Source: Neoechinorhynchus agilis (Eukaryota > Acanthocephala). Taken from it: 64,000 nt of DNA. Of the stretch, positions 31,901 through 43,522 are shown piece after piece (the stretch's first letter is position 1; each line of letters opens with the position of its first letter). The notes under the pieces were generated by a model. It was not told the DNA's origin. It did not search any database and saw nothing but the letters and a program-made list of their open reading frames with translations. The translations under genes were made by a program, and so were the position numbers. The stretch covers positions 16,368,001-16,432,000 of the forward strand of contig CM121341.1 of assembly GCA_051530055.1 (NCBI GenBank), in the 5' to 3' direction.

Positions 31901-34900
31901 ACTGGGCATAGCCCTCTTGCTCAATTCACCTACGTACCAAATTTTCACAAGATGGTCGACCAATTTCTATGCATGATGGCGTGCTTGTACCCAAATCCCA
32001 GATTCTTGTCCTATCTCCAAGACGCAGGCCTTGATCTTAGATCGATTTTCGATCGACCAAGCGAAAAACAACCGATTACACTTCTGCGGTTAATCCGACC
32101 GGAATTCGCACTAGCAATATCCCCGATTCTCGCAGTTGGTGTCCATGAATCCCTCGCTTGGTTGTCGGAAACCATTGGACGAAACCAAGGCGATGAGCTC
32201 ATTAATCTCGATTGGATCCGTTTCTGTGGTCGACATGATGTCGCTCGTTTTTTATCGAAGGAAAAAGATGGAAACCTTGAGGAAGACACAGAAATAAACC
32301 TTCACACTCATGATATTTCGGAGCAGGCTGAAGGGATCGACGATTCTGATGACCTTGCATACCTAATGACTGGTTTCGCAGCTGATATATGGCCAAACGA
32401 CCTTCGAATCAGGGAAGCACGGCGCCTTCTCGCAGTATTGACAAACGACACAATTAACTGTACAAGTGTTTTTATCGGACGTGGAATGTTCACCCTTTTT
32501 ACCAAAGAAAGACGAATGTTTGATAAGATCACATTGACCGCTAGCCTTGGTGAAAAAGAATACAGGTGGGCTCGATTCCACCAAGGAGCCGCAGTTGCTC
32601 TTGCTATCGCTCCATCCGAATGCAGCGACTCTTATGTTCAACATGCGTTCTTTAGAACGAATTTCATGATTGATATGGAATCCAGGGGCGGTGGTGCCAA
32701 TGTTAAGCTTGAAGAGATGACACCTGAGCGGTGCGGACTATTATTTGGATTCGGTTTAGCTGGCCTCCTCAGCAACATATCTCCTGCTGTTATTTATAAT
32801 CTTCTTCTGGTGGCTAGTGGAGATATTCATTATGAAGCAGTCCCTCAGACCACTAATCAAATAAAAACTAAGAATGAACTTTGCACCGTTGGAATCCTTT
32901 TAGCATATGCCGCCTCACTACTGGATTCGGTTGTCTTTTAAATCCGAGGGGAGATAGAAATTCTGTACGATCGTTGATATTTTTAGATAAATACTCGATT
33001 TAAATGTAAAGTTAGGCACTTATTATCTGTTTAGAAGAGATGGAATGCCTCGTCATAAGCGTTTTAGTCGCTTAAGGTTACCAAAATACAAAAGTAAGGA
33101 AGTTCATGCTCTTTTGTGATTAAGTTGTAGACACTTTTTCCGTCATTTTTATATCTGTTTAGATAAATAGTTTGTTCGGATATGATTTATGAAAGTTTTA
33201 ACGTCGCTTATTGAATTTACCAGGCGCTGAATTTCTCGCCTAATAGATCAACTTAAATTTCATTCTTGTGTGGACAAACAAAACTCATAAACAATGTCAG
33301 GTGGAAACGTTTTCTTCGTTACATTTTTACTTTAAGCAGAAAATAGTATTTTTATTATGTAAGTTATGTGATCTTGGAAATCATGAAACGCATCGAAAGG
33401 AAGGGTTACGCGGAGAAATAGACAAAGCCATGGTTTTTGAATATTTCACGGCAACTCTAGACTCATGGCTGTGAGCCACTTAATAGTCGATTTAAAAAGA
33501 TTAGGCGCCCCGTTAGTGAAATTATGTAAAATAAACGGAAATAGCATTGTTTTTGTTAATAGGTTCAATAAAAACATGACAATTTTTTGCCTTTTTGAAA
33601 AAGACAGTTGAATCTATCCACCACACTTGTAACCAACTCTGCCTTCGGACTCTGCTCGTTCATATTGGATCATGCGTAGAGGAAGCTGGAAACCTTCAAC
33701 GTGGAATAGAACCCGTGTTTGAGGTAAATCCAATTTGTCAAATGGCTGCTCTATTGGGTCTTGGTCTTCTATACGCTGAATCAAACGATTCCCGTGCAGC
33801 AAACATTCTCTGCGACGAAATTGGCAACTGGCCTCTTCTTCAAACAGACAGCGGATACCAACTGATCGAAGGCCAGTGCGCTCACTCATTTTCTGCTGCG
33901 ATTGCTCTTGGATTCGTACATCTCGGTCAAGGATGGAACGCAAAGTCGAGTGTTATTCCACTTTTAAGAGATTACTGCAATCGTTGTCGGAATATTAGAG
34001 TCCCATTATGGTCCCTTGGGCATCAAATTAATATGGGAAAGCGATCAAATCGATCACTTCTGACAGGCCCAGCCGCTGCTATCGCTTTAGGCTTGATTTT
34101 CATGGGCACTGATGACCGAGAATTCGCAGAAGCTATGCTTGAGAAGTCTTCAAATAATCCTCGTCCTGATCATTACATGTTCAAAGCAATAGCTTATTGG
34201 TTGATCAAAATGAACACTCTTGAACCTACGTCGACGTGCTATAACGAATGTGTTGAATCTATTGAGACGTGTGTACCGTGCTATGGAGAGATTGCTGTTG
34301 TGTTTGTGATTGGGATTCGATTTGCTGGAACGCGAAATTGGGACCTTGCTAAATTCTTGATTGGAAAGTGTACGGGCACTATTGATACAAGTGAGTCGGA
34401 AAAACTAAGCCTATCTTTAGTACTCTCTGCTTCTCTCATAATGGCTGGAACTGGTTGTCTACCGATTTTACGTTTAGTGCGACATTTATTAAGAATATAC
34501 GCAAGACGGTATAGAGTTTGTTTCGTCCTTAATATGGCGCTAGGACTCATTATGCTTGGAGCAGGGAAACTAAGCTTTCGCCAAGATTTATTTGCAAAAG
34601 CTTGTTTGGTCGCAAGTATGCTTCCAATGTATCCTAGTGATGTTAAAGACAATCGGTTTTGCCCTCAGTTTATGCGTCATCTATATGTCCTCGCTGTAGA
34701 GTCTCGTCTACTTCGATTTCGATCAATCGCTCCGGAATGTGACGGTGCAGAAAAGTCAGCTAATAAGTATTCTCCCTTATACTGCGACGTGGAAATTGAC
34801 GTTAAAGGAAGAAATGAGCCAATTCGATGGGCACGTGTGAGGGCCTGTCATCTCCCTGTTCTCGAAGATATACGTCTTATTAAACTTCAAAGTCCTCTTC

Positions 34901-35379
34901 ATTGGACCGTTAATATAAGAATTCCGGATCAGCTTCAAGAGTTGAAACAATTGCTCGGAGCTCCTCCTGGTCACCTTGGTTCTTTGGGCTACTATACCCT
35001 AGAAAGGAGGGAGCTTCATCCAAATGGACCCCAAGTCCTTCATGGACAAACGGATTTGATACCAAGGACGGACAAAATTCCATTGCCAGCGACAATCTCT
35101 TCGTTTCTGAATTTCGTTAAGGTAGATAATCCTAATAATTTGGATTGTGATCTGGTGACTCACATGAGATTCCTTTTCATCTACGTGCGATCACGAAAGC
35201 GATCATTAGCTTTTGATTACGTCGATTTGATCAGATATGAACGTGCGTTTGAAGCAAACTTTAGGAATTATGTAAAGACAGCAATGAATCAACCCGACCT
35301 GAAACGAAAAGCTGCTGCTTTGGAACGAGCGTTTTACATTGCGTATCCACTTTTGGTTCCTACGATAAACAGTGAGTGA
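28998..35379 (+). CDS. Anaphase-promoting complex subunit 1 (APC1)
   Basis: APC1 is the largest scaffold subunit of the APC/C, the E3 ubiquitin ligase of mitotic exit. The main coding blocks are 28998-29246 (NRFVPHGRQ, then ERWRLVSYG), 29755-31222 or slightly shorter, about 31470-32935, and about 33600-35379. The second block opens with HSFADGPVQQVLLMARD and holds the beta-propeller (APFTIERAWALPRGGLLLE). The third contains the family signature IGRGMFTLF and WARFHQGAAVALAIAP. The fourth carries the PC repeats (AALLGLGLLYAE, AIALGFVHLGQGW, AAIALGLIFMGTDD, NMALGLIMLGAGKLSF) and the C-terminal RHLYVLAVESRLLRF. The total of about 1500-1550 residues is shorter than human (1944), mostly from missing loops. 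The ATG follows TTCTTCAG directly. Exact borders of the first and second introns are not settled: the first exon shows no good phase-matching donor, and for the second 31195 with acceptor 31469 fits. Confidence 0.92.
29360..29482. repeat. Inverted repeat in the first APC1 intron
   Basis: CTTTTGGTAGTTTTCCCCAC through GGATTCAAAAATT is mirrored by AATTTTTGAATCC through GGGGAAAACTACCAAGAG. The arms are about 38 bp and the loop is about 45 bp. Mirror open frames on the minus strand come from it. Confidence 0.75.
29539..29562 (-). other. Stem-loop with hammerhead-like flanks, copy 3
   Basis: On the minus strand the order is CTGAAGAA, then the 16-base hairpin GTCCG-ATGAAA-CGGAC, then GAAATATT. The stem is the same as at 21210-21225 and the loop differs. 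It lies 57 bp beyond the inverted repeat at 29360-29482, in the first APC1 intron. Confidence 0.6.
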
Positions 35380-36846
35380 TCGGGTCTAATCAAAATTCAA
35401 AAAGACGCGCAAAGTTTCAAACGCATTTTCGGAAAGTACTCTTGACATGCAGACTTTTGATTTCAGGCTTACAGGATCCGAACTTTGAAAATTCAAATTA
35501 GCCAGAACTATTGGTATCTTTTTTCTCTATATTATCTCACAAGTGTAAATACTTTTTACCGATTTGTTATTTATCCGAACGTTTACTTATGATTCGAGCA
35601 TGATAAGCAATTGAATTCTCTGCCATGAAATATATTTTACTCTTTAAAAGAAAATCGTAAGAATAAAAAAGATCTTAAGGAATCAAATGTATGTTTTTAT
35701 TTCACTTTCGATCACGCGTTTCCTTGCATTAAAGCTTGCCGGTTGCTCAGCTTTTGTCCTACTCGATTGTAAGGATTTGTGCAGCAATTCCGATATTCAT
35801 TGTATGAGCATTTTGGTTGGTCACTATTTATGGGTTTTTCGTACGAAATTATTTAAAACTTTGAACCAAATTCAGCCCGAAAATGTGGCACTATATTCCA
35901 TATTTGTACATTTTAATTACACTCATAGTAAAGTCAAAAATATGGGGAAAGTCGGATCGATTGGGTGCTCACGTTTTGATCGGAATTTCTGTAGCACTTC
36001 TATCACTTAACTTTCAACCTAAAGAATTAGTTTAATGCTCTTAATCTTAAACAAATATCCGCCTCTAAGAGTTAGATTTCAAAATCCGTCGCTGTGAACA
36101 CCTTCCTCATTTGAGCGCAGTTTAACATTTTTAATACCTACTATTATTTATCTGTCATTTCTTTAAGGATGAATTAAAGCGTTTAGAGATTTGTAAGGAG
36201 CAAAATTTTGAAATTTAGAAGTAAGAAATTAAATTCAAGTTTTTCACGTCGCCTCTATTCCCATTGAAATGTATACTGTTTTATTAAAAGTAAAACTGTT
36301 AAACTTACCAAGATTTTCAATATCTACTACATTATGCAATGAGCAGCGGAGTTCTAGTTTTAACAATTGTTTTTTCGGGCACTGATGCTATCAAGCTGTC
36401 ATGTAGGCATCACACAATGTTCGTTTAAGAGAAAAACCGCTATTTTAAATATTCCTACAGAAATTACAATCTCTTTTTTATTCGAAGAAAAGCACGTTTC
36501 CTTACGAGTAATACTCGCCGGGATTTTTCTTGAAAGACATAGCTAAGATTTGTAGTATTTGATTACTATTGCACATTGTGACAATCGGAAATTCTACCTC
36601 ACACAAATTAGCTGAAATCTAGGAGAAATTTAAAATCGTGATTTCAAAAAAAAGCTAAAGAGTGACTTATTTCGTAGTTGAAATTTTATATTTTTTTTAC
36701 TCAGATGAAAAATATACACTAGAAAATATTTCGAAAATTCAGGGGTTAAAAATTTCAACAATTCTTAATTCTAGTTTCTTTTAAGCTCTTCACCATCGGT
36801 AGTCTTGATAAAAATGTTAACGAGTAATGTTCTCCTTATTTTCTAG
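35380..36846. other. Intergenic region between APC1 and PP6
   Basis: AT-rich. A 107-codon frame at 35687-36010 shows no recognisable domain and its composition is like the surrounding spacer, so I do not call it. The region ends with TTTTCTAG immediately before the PP6 start codon, another acceptor-ATG junction. Confidence 0.5.
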
Positions 36847-37865
36847 ATGAACACGGAGAATAAGTCGAATGAATGTTTTGTATCGAGCACCGATATAGAC
36901 AAATGGATTGAGCATGTGCAAAAACGAATCTCGTTTGCCTTTGAGAAAACGAGATTACCGTTTCTTTATATGAATGCCAACATTTGCCGGAGCAATCCTT
37001 TCGAAAACTATGTTCTGTGACAAAGTCCATTTTGGTTGAAGAGCCAAACGTGATCCCAGTTTCTACTCCCGTAGTAGTTTGTGGAGATGTTCACGGTCAA
37101 TTTTATGACCTTCGGGAACTGTTTGAGACAGGAGGTAAGATGCCAGAAACTAATTACATATTCCTTGGCGATTTTGTGGATCGGGGTTATTATTCAGTTG
37201 AAACATTTACTTTACTCTTATGTCTGAAAGCTCGATGGCCTGATAAGATTACCCTTTTAAGAGGCAATCATGAGTCTCGACAAGTGACAAGTGTTTACGG
37301 ATTCTATGATGAGTGTCTTACTAAATATGGAAATGGAGCTGTCTGGAAATTATGCTGTCAAATATTTGACAACCTCGCATTAGCTGCGATCGTTGATAAC
37401 ACGATCATTTGCCTGCACGGAGGATTGTCTCCATCTGTTGCCTCCATCGATGACATAGCTGAGATTGACCGACACTGTGAAATTCCCCATCAAGGCCCAT
37501 TTTGCGATATTGTGTGGTCAGATCCTGAGGATATAAAAACATGGAAGGTTTCCGGACGAGGAGCCGGCTGGTTATTCGGTATAGAACCGGTGAAAATGTT
37601 TCTTGAACTCAACTCACTCAATCTGATCTGCAGAGCGCATCAGCTGGCACAGGATGGGTACAAATATATGTTCGATGAACGTCTTATAACTGTATGGTCA
37701 GCGCCAAATTATTGCTATCGGTGTGGAAATATCGCTAGTGTCCTTAAACTCAGTACTAATGGCGAACGGGTCATAAAAACGTTTGCGGCAGTTCCAGACG
37801 ATAAGAGAAAAGTACCGGATAACAACAACACTTTTGCAAGAATCGCTAATCCTTTTTTCATTTAA
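36847..37865 (+). CDS. Serine/threonine protein phosphatase 6 catalytic subunit
   Basis: All metal-site motifs of the PPP family are intact: [27 protein letters not shown] and RAHQL. PP6 rather than PP2A or PP4 is supported by [48 protein letters not shown] and [17 protein letters not shown]6 acts with SAPS subunits on Aurora A and DNA-damage targets. The N-terminus ([11 protein letters not shown]) is read from the ATG at 36847. The rest is in another frame from about 36970 ([10 protein letters not shown]), so a tiny intron or a frameshift lies between 36925 and 36970; no convincing splice pair was found. The C-terminus is NPFFI, whereas PP2A, PP4 and PP6 normally end in Leu, the residue methylated by LCMT1. 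The ATG directly follows TTTTCTAG. Confidence 0.92.
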
Positions 37866-39279
37866 ACGATCCTTGTGATTGCATGAGAGAATGGGAGCTA
37901 GCTTTTTCGTGAAGTTGAAGTATACAATTTCCACAAACTATTACTTTCTTTTTAGACGATTACTATACGCTTAGAATTAACGCAAACAAAGTTTGATCAG
38001 AAAACTTACAAGCAATGACTGATGAAGCGAGGTTACCTCATGAAAAATTTCAAATGAATCAAATATGTTATGACCGGGATTATGCTCACCAAAATTATAC
38101 CCTGAAGTATTTTCCATCTATGATTAATAGCAGAGAGTAGAATCACTAACGAAAAGATATTGGCGTATTCTGATCGAAGATTTTGTGTTAGTATCTTTTC
38201 CTTGTCATAGCCAACGCTCAATTTTCCTTTGTTTTTACCTAAACTTTCTACTATAAAAGTAAAAATAGCGCACGCAAACGATTATTAATCAATTTTAATG
38301 TGTGGAAATTTAAATCTTTATCTCGATAATGTCACGAAAGTGACAGTTATGAGTAAATATTTACATGACGTTCTCGTGATTGATATTAACGAACATTATA
38401 CCCAATGGAAAAGAAATACGGCGATCAAAGATTATCAAAACGTAACATATTTTTAAATTGCACAAAAAATGAACCGTGGAAAGTGTAATTGATGGTCATA
38501 AAAAAGCGGATGAGTTTTCTTTTAAATTCTTAAGCTTCCTCAATTATTTAACTATAAATTGGAAAACGCGCTCATCGGAGATCTATTTCTTTTTCTGTTC
38601 GAGCAAAGATGATAAGTAACTGAGGCACAATCGACAGGAAAAACATCAAGGTTGCTATCTTAAGAAACTTGATTGAGTCTTACATTTGAACCGCGTGCAC
38701 GTACTTCATCTTTGGCAAGTTGACAAGTCAGCTGAGGCAGATTTTTATCCAAGGGAAGTTTGAGACGTGTCTCACGGTCAATTATTCGTGTACATGGGAA
38801 ATAGTATTTCGTTTAAATGATCACTAGGGTCACAGGACGTCTAATGAAATCAAAACCGAAATCTAAATACTGTGCGACGTGAATTTTAAACTTTTACTGA
38901 TTGTTAAAAACGAAAGACGGTTTTTACTATTAACTAGTTGAGAAAATAAAGTAGCTAGGTTTGACTTCCCGTTTTTAATTTTTAGGGGTCACAAATAAAA
39001 AGATTTCTGGTATTTACAAAAAATTAAAGATCAATTGAAGATTTATTTAAACAATCCATTTTATGTATATAAGATCCGATGATATGTACCACTATCAAGG
39101 AATGCAATCAAAATTTTTTATGAGAACTTAAAGCACCTTTAATTCTCCGATGTGTTTATGTAATTTCTAGACTGCTTTACTTTAAAGAACCATAAAAATC
39201 AAAACATTTAAACCGAAAGCTATCGTCACCATGACGACATTTCTTGACTTTGATTACCTTGAATGTCTACTTAATTGAT
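37866..39279. other. Intergenic region after PP6
   Basis: AT-rich spacer with one small minus-strand frame listed separately (38033-38221). Nothing else could be supported. Confidence 0.45.
38033..38221 (-). CDS. Possible small membrane protein, unrecognised
   Basis: A 62-codon frame opens with a charged segment (GYDKEKILTQNLRSEYANIF). A hydrophobic stretch (SLVILLSAI), a basic NHRWK turn and a second hydrophobic helix (GIILVSIIPVITYLI) follow. Two short helices with a basic loop are plausible for a small membrane protein. No homology is recognised and AT-rich DNA easily gives such frames. It could be a terminal exon. Confidence 0.25.
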   Translation of the reverse strand: MSVGYDKEKILTQNLRSEYANIFSLVILLSAINHRWKILQGIILVSIIPVITYLIHLKFFMR

Positions 39280-39744
39280 ATGATTGATGAAAAACAAGTT
39301 CGTTTTATTACGTGCACCTTCAAAACCATCGATTCATTGTGGTTTATTTTAACATTTTGGATTTTGACATTGATTCTATTAATATTGTGTTTATTATTAT
39401 GCTACGTTCATGAAAAAAGGGCGGACGAATTACGAGACGAAGTTAGGGATTTGTTTTGGAATAGAGATTGTGTATGTTTTAAGCGTATGATTGAACATGA
39501 TTTTATTTATTATATGTTTTCTTTTCTGAAACGCATTGTACAAAACCCTCATTCAGCTCAATCAAGATTATGGGCAAATATTATTTGCAAATTTAAAGGA
39601 TCGATCGCACCACACTTAATCTTACACATTCACTACGCCCATACACACAGTCCTCCCACTATCTCCTTCCGGCCGGTTCGTCCGACGAAGGTCTATTTTG
39701 GCCCGAAGGTGGTGGAGGTGGTAGGGCAAGGCCGCTTCCTCTGA
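39280..39744 (+). CDS. Possible single-pass membrane protein, antisense overlap with RERE-like gene
   Basis: From ATG 39280 the frame has a hydrophobic helix (WFILTFWILTLILLILCLLL) followed by a charged stretch (HEKRADELRDEVRDLFW). The last ~30 codons lie antisense to the 3' end of the RERE/EGL-27-like gene, and that part looks like a shadow frame. The membrane helix and charged segment look more gene-like than the surroundings. The true end may be a splice site before 39659. No family is recognised. Confidence 0.3.
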   Translation: MIDEKQVRFITCTFKTIDSLWFILTFWILTLILLILCLLLCYVHEKRADELRDEVRDLFWNRDCVCFKRMIEHDFIYYMFSFLKRIVQNPHSAQSRLWANIICKFKGSIAPHLILHIHYAHTHSPPTISFRPVRPTKVYFGPKVVEVVGQGRFL

Positions 39745-42604
39745 GGTTGCGTGGAAGACCTCCTGAATTGTTACCAGCAAACAAACTAGTTAATAACGGA
39801 TTGTTGTTGGATGACTCTTCTATTTGACTTGGATTGCGAAATGCTGAAGCTGCTTGATGAGCAAGTGCGATAGCTGCTGAATGATCGGCAGAATTCACCA
39901 TGGATTGAGTTGGTGCCATAATCGCAAGTCTCATTAGAGCATCACGTTCTCGCATCAATGCAGCAGCATCAAACGCTCCTGGGGGTGGAACAGCTGTTGG
40001 GTTGTCGTTCAAGTGTAAGTGAGTATGAGAATGAGCATGAACATGAGCATGATTGTGAGTAGAAGATGGGCGAATCATTGGCGTAGGGATCCGCCCACTC
40101 GCTGCAGCCGCAGCCAGCATCGACATTGGATCATAAGATTGTGAAGGTGCTTGTGATGGTGGCGCGCTTGGTGGCGGTTGGGGATGTGGTGGAAACATAT
40201 TGTAAGGTCCAGATAATCTCGACAGATCTTGTTGTGGCGGTCCCATAAAGGGAGGCAGAAAATTCGGACGTTGTTGACCTTGTTGATTCAACATTCCTAA
40301 TCGTCCAGCAGCTGCAATTTCGCTCAAATGTCTTAATGCTGGAGTGTCCATCATTTGATTGTGTCCAGGATGTTGCGACTGTCCTGATTGCTGCTGTGGT
40401 GGCGGATGCATTGGTCCGCCCATCATCAACATCCCCGGTCCGTGTATACCGGAAGTAGGTAGGTTTCCTTGTTGAGATTGAGCCATTTTCAAATAATACA
40501 TTGCCGAAGCTGCTTGTTGTGGAGTAAGGGTGGGTGTTGTTTGTATTGGACCGACGCTTGCTTGTTGAAGTAATTGTTGAGCTGTAACATTTCCACCGGC
40601 AAATGCTCTACATGCAAGAAAATCCGCTATTTGGGCGCATTTTGGGTAATCCAGATGACTTGAATTAACTGCTGCTGCCGCTGCTGCGATCTGTTGATGA
40701 AAACTGTATGGATTCATTGAAGAAGTGAGTTGTTGAATCGAAGAACTATTGCCAACAGATTGAATCGTGGATGAGCATGCACCATTACCAGACCCAACTG
40801 ACGAGTCTGCTCTAAAACGTTCAGTTCTACCTCGCTTTTGAGGCGGTTCGCATGGCTCATCCACAATCGTTACTCCTTGTTGGCTTGACTGGATCTTGTT
40901 CTTATGGAACTCTTGATTAAATATGACATCTGTACGAGAACAAAAGGTAGTAGATCCACCGTCTAAGATCTGAATAAATTTCCCACCATAAAGCTCCTTA
41001 CTTATTTGTTTCGCATTTGAACAATCAGGGCCCAGGCTACTTGTTGGAGGAGTTGTTTCGCTAATTGTAGCCCGATCTGATAGATTTTTTGATTCTGTTG
41101 TTACAGTTTCTTCTCCAGCCAAATGTTGTCCATTTGAAGTCTCATGATTCTGTTCATTTGAAGCTAAAGTTGCAACTTGAAGTTCTCCTGGTCGAGGTGG
41201 TTCGTCGTGGCATTTGAAGTCGTCGTATTTTCGAAAGGAAATATAACACCGATTACAAATCAGAGCAATTCCCCTTTTCGTTTTTGTGTTGTCCGGAATT
41301 GAGTGCCCGAGAGTCTTTAAATATAGATTAAGTGCCGTTCCAACTGCTGCTTCAGAAACCCATTCTGAAGGCTGTTTGTCTGTTTCGCCATATTGACAAA
41401 TCGTACAAACCCGAGGCGGATCATCCGCTTTATACGAAGAAGCAAGTGCTTGTCGAACTCTCTCAGTGGCCAGCCGAACGCTTGATTTAGACTTTACCAA
41501 CGATCGCTCAGCTAGAGTTTGTTTGCACAGATACCGAAATGAATCGCCTTCCTCCGTCCGTTTCCAATAATAGTAGAATTGAACAAGTTCTGCAATTCGT
41601 TTATGTGGAAGATAGTCGCGTTTGATTGTATGGAAAAATGGAATATTTCCTGGATTATTAAGGGCGAATTTATAACCCTTTTGAAACTTATCGGTATCGG
41701 CATCATTAAAGAATTTGGCAGTTAGAGAAAAGCATCTCCCCAATGATCGTGGTTTTACTGCATTTCCATCAAGAAGTTTTTCAAGCGCATAATCTGGATC
41801 GTATTTACATTGAGTAAGTGTAGCTAAAGCCAAGTTGATTGACTCGTCGCCATGATGAATAAGAGATCTTTTCTGTTCTGATTTTACGTTTTGATTTATT
41901 AAGATGACCATTCTAGCCATTTCGAGATAATGATCGATCTCTTCTTCTGTCAAAGAACAATCTTGTCCACAAAATAGAGGGGTATCATCCACATCTTCGC
42001 GTTCTTCATCGTATACAACTGGGTCGACATGACCGACTTCAGGAATCTGAGCCTGATAAAGAGGACCGACGTTAACTTTGTTTTTAAATGAGCACAGTCT
42101 TCGATTGTTTGAGTCGTATGAATGCACGACCCAGAAATGATTTGGTTCCGGTATAAAAGCCAAAACTTCAGATACGTTTTTATAATTGATAACCAAGCAT
42201 TTACCGACAATCATTTTCACGGGAACTGAATCCCTTTTGTCAGATTGGAAAAGTTCTCGACACTTGATACTTGGTGAATTGAGTTTAACAACAAGATGTG
42301 GTTGTTCCGTCGTCTCAGAAGCTCGTTCGGTTTCTGCGTCGGTGAGCGCAGTAATTGGAACATCTCGTTTTCGGAGATACCAAGTGATATAAGCGTATAG
42401 GCCAGTTGGATAATCCTTAAATTGTGTTATTTGGGCGATTGAGTACGGATGGCACCGTTTGCCCATGTCAACATAGATGAACTCCCGGCGGCAATAGGTG
42501 TTTCCAGCAGAGTCCGTCCATGAACTGATACGACGATGAGTTCCACCTGAAGTAGCTTTTGAGTTATCACTAGCAGCTGAGTCTTTTGATCGCGTTGAAA
42601 CCAT
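39659..42604 (-). CDS. Atrophin/RERE - EGL-27-like transcriptional repressor
   Basis: A single uninterrupted 981-codon exon. Residues ~35-165 resemble a BAH domain (YVDMGKRCHPYSIAQITQF, YITWYLRKRDVP, ELFQSDKRD). Residues ~180-275 fit ELM2 (KVNVGPLYQAQIPEV, INLALATLTQCKYDPDYALE). Residues ~285-348 are SANT (GYKFALNNPGNIPFFHTIKR, LVQFYYYWKRT). A GATA-type finger uses C400, C403, C450 and C453. This order is that of vertebrate RERE and C. elegans EGL-27, which recruit HDAC1/2 with NuRD-like partners to repress transcription. The C-terminal half is low-complexity, rich in Gln, Pro, Ala and Ser, with a His-Ala block near residue 850. On the minus strand TTTTTTCAG lies two bases before the ATG. The absence of introns over 2.9 kb is unusual for this family. 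Confidence 0.88.
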   Translation of the reverse strand: MVSTRSKDSAASDNSKATSGGTHRRISSWTDSAGNTYCRREFIYVDMGKRCHPYSIAQITQFKDYPTGLYAYITWYLRKRDVPITALTDAETERASETTEQPHLVVKLNSPSIKCRELFQSDKRDSVPVKMIVGKCLVINYKNVSEVLAFIPEPNHFWVVHSYDSNNRRLCSFKNKVNVGPLYQAQIPEVGHVDPVVYDEEREDVDDTPLFCGQDCSLTEEEIDHYLEMARMVILINQNVKSEQKRSLIHHGDESINLALATLTQCKYDPDYALEKLLDGNAVKPRSLGRCFSLTAKFFNDADTDKFQKGYKFALNNPGNIPFFHTIKRDYLPHKRIAELVQFYYYWKRTEEGDSFRYLCKQTLAERSLVKSKSSVRLATERVRQALASSYKADDPPRVCTICQYGETDKQPSEWVSEAAVGTALNLYLKTLGHSIPDNTKTKRGIALICNRCYISFRKYDDFKCHDEPPRPGELQVATLASNEQNHETSNGQHLAGEETVTTESKNLSDRATISETTPPTSSLGPDCSNAKQISKELYGGKFIQILDGGSTTFCSRTDVIFNQEFHKNKIQSSQQGVTIVDEPCEPPQKRGRTERFRADSSVGSGNGACSSTIQSVGNSSSIQQLTSSMNPYSFHQQIAAAAAAVNSSHLDYPKCAQIADFLACRAFAGGNVTAQQLLQQASVGPIQTTPTLTPQQAASAMYYLKMAQSQQGNLPTSGIHGPGMLMMGGPMHPPPQQQSGQSQHPGHNQMMDTPALRHLSEIAAAGRLGMLNQQGQQRPNFLPPFMGPPQQDLSRLSGPYNMFPPHPQPPPSAPPSQAPSQSYDPMSMLAAAAASGRIPTPMIRPSSTHNHAHVHAHSHTHLHLNDNPTAVPPPGAFDAAALMRERDALMRLAIMAPTQSMVNSADHSAAIALAHQAASAFRNPSQIEESSNNNPLLTSLFAGNNSGGLPRNLRGSGLALPPPPPSGQNRPSSDEPAGRR

Positions 42605-43522
42605 TTCTGAAAAAAGGCGATAGGTGGAGGGTAACAGTGGTGGTGGGATATAAGCAGGAAAGGGGAGAATCTGGCTGCTTGAAAAATAGACAAGCGCCCG
42701 TCATCTTGTCAGGAAATGCTATAAAGAACGAGACAGAAACATTACAACGCGACGGTGGTGAGGGCCATCAGATATGAGTTTGAAGAAATTAGTATTCAAT
42801 CACAGTACAAGTTGAACACTTGGGAGTATAGTACAAATAAGCAGATAAATTCGGCTAAAGGAACCGGCGGAGCTGAGTTCCGATCTTCTCTAAACAGTCG
42901 TACATTTATGCGCATTAGAGTCTCGTGCTGGTAGTTTGTAATGTGTCAGACGGTGAGAGTGAGAAAGATAAGGCCGACTGGGATCGAGCGGAACTGTGGT
43001 GCGTGTGAGATGGACACTTGAATCCACCACCACCATCCATCACGGCCTTTCAAAGACTCAGCTACCTACGCACGCTTTCACCCTACCCCGAAATGAGTCT
43101 TCGCGTGTTTGGAAAACCCCCCCCAGAAAAATCCACTTCCGGGAGAAGAGAATCCTTCGCCAATGAAAGATACTAAATCTATCCCCGCTTATTTAAGGAA
43201 AAATACGACAATTTGCTTCAAAGAGAGCGACCGCTATCGTCGTCTTGGATTAATAGCCGCCATTCTCCACCCAGCGGTACACATCAAGCATAAGATCATC
43301 TGTAAATATAATAAAAATTAATGAGCCGTATAGATGTCAAAATGCGAAAATGAGTGGATAAACTAATTAATCTGAGAACGAGTTGAAAAGTCGCTTCGGT
43401 GTAGGTGTCAGAGTTGAAATTTTGTTTTTATATATGGCGGTATAAACTTATAAGCTACCTTGTTGGAAAAAACGCTGCCTCCGAAAATTGTTAAGCTATA
43501 AAAAACATGAAAAATTCAATGA
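42605..43522. other. Upstream region of the RERE-like gene
   Basis: Positions 42607-42618 read on the minus strand as a polypyrimidine tract plus CAG, two bases before the start codon, so this is a likely trans-splice acceptor. 42900-43110 is rich in C and CA words on the plus strand and is the best promoter candidate. The short plus-strand frame at 43109-43321 has no domain and is not called. Confidence 0.45.

Noticed and set aside
33045-33119. 24-codon basic frame (MPRHKRFSRLRLPKYKSKEV) that recalls a tiny ribosomal protein
   Set aside because: It lies in an APC1 intron and does not match L41 or another known small ribosomal protein.
33268-33474. 68-codon frame in an APC1 intron
   Set aside because: No domain; composition like the intron.
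43109-43321. 70-codon frame upstream of the RERE-like gene
   Set aside because: Starts in a C-run, no domain, no splice or promoter support.
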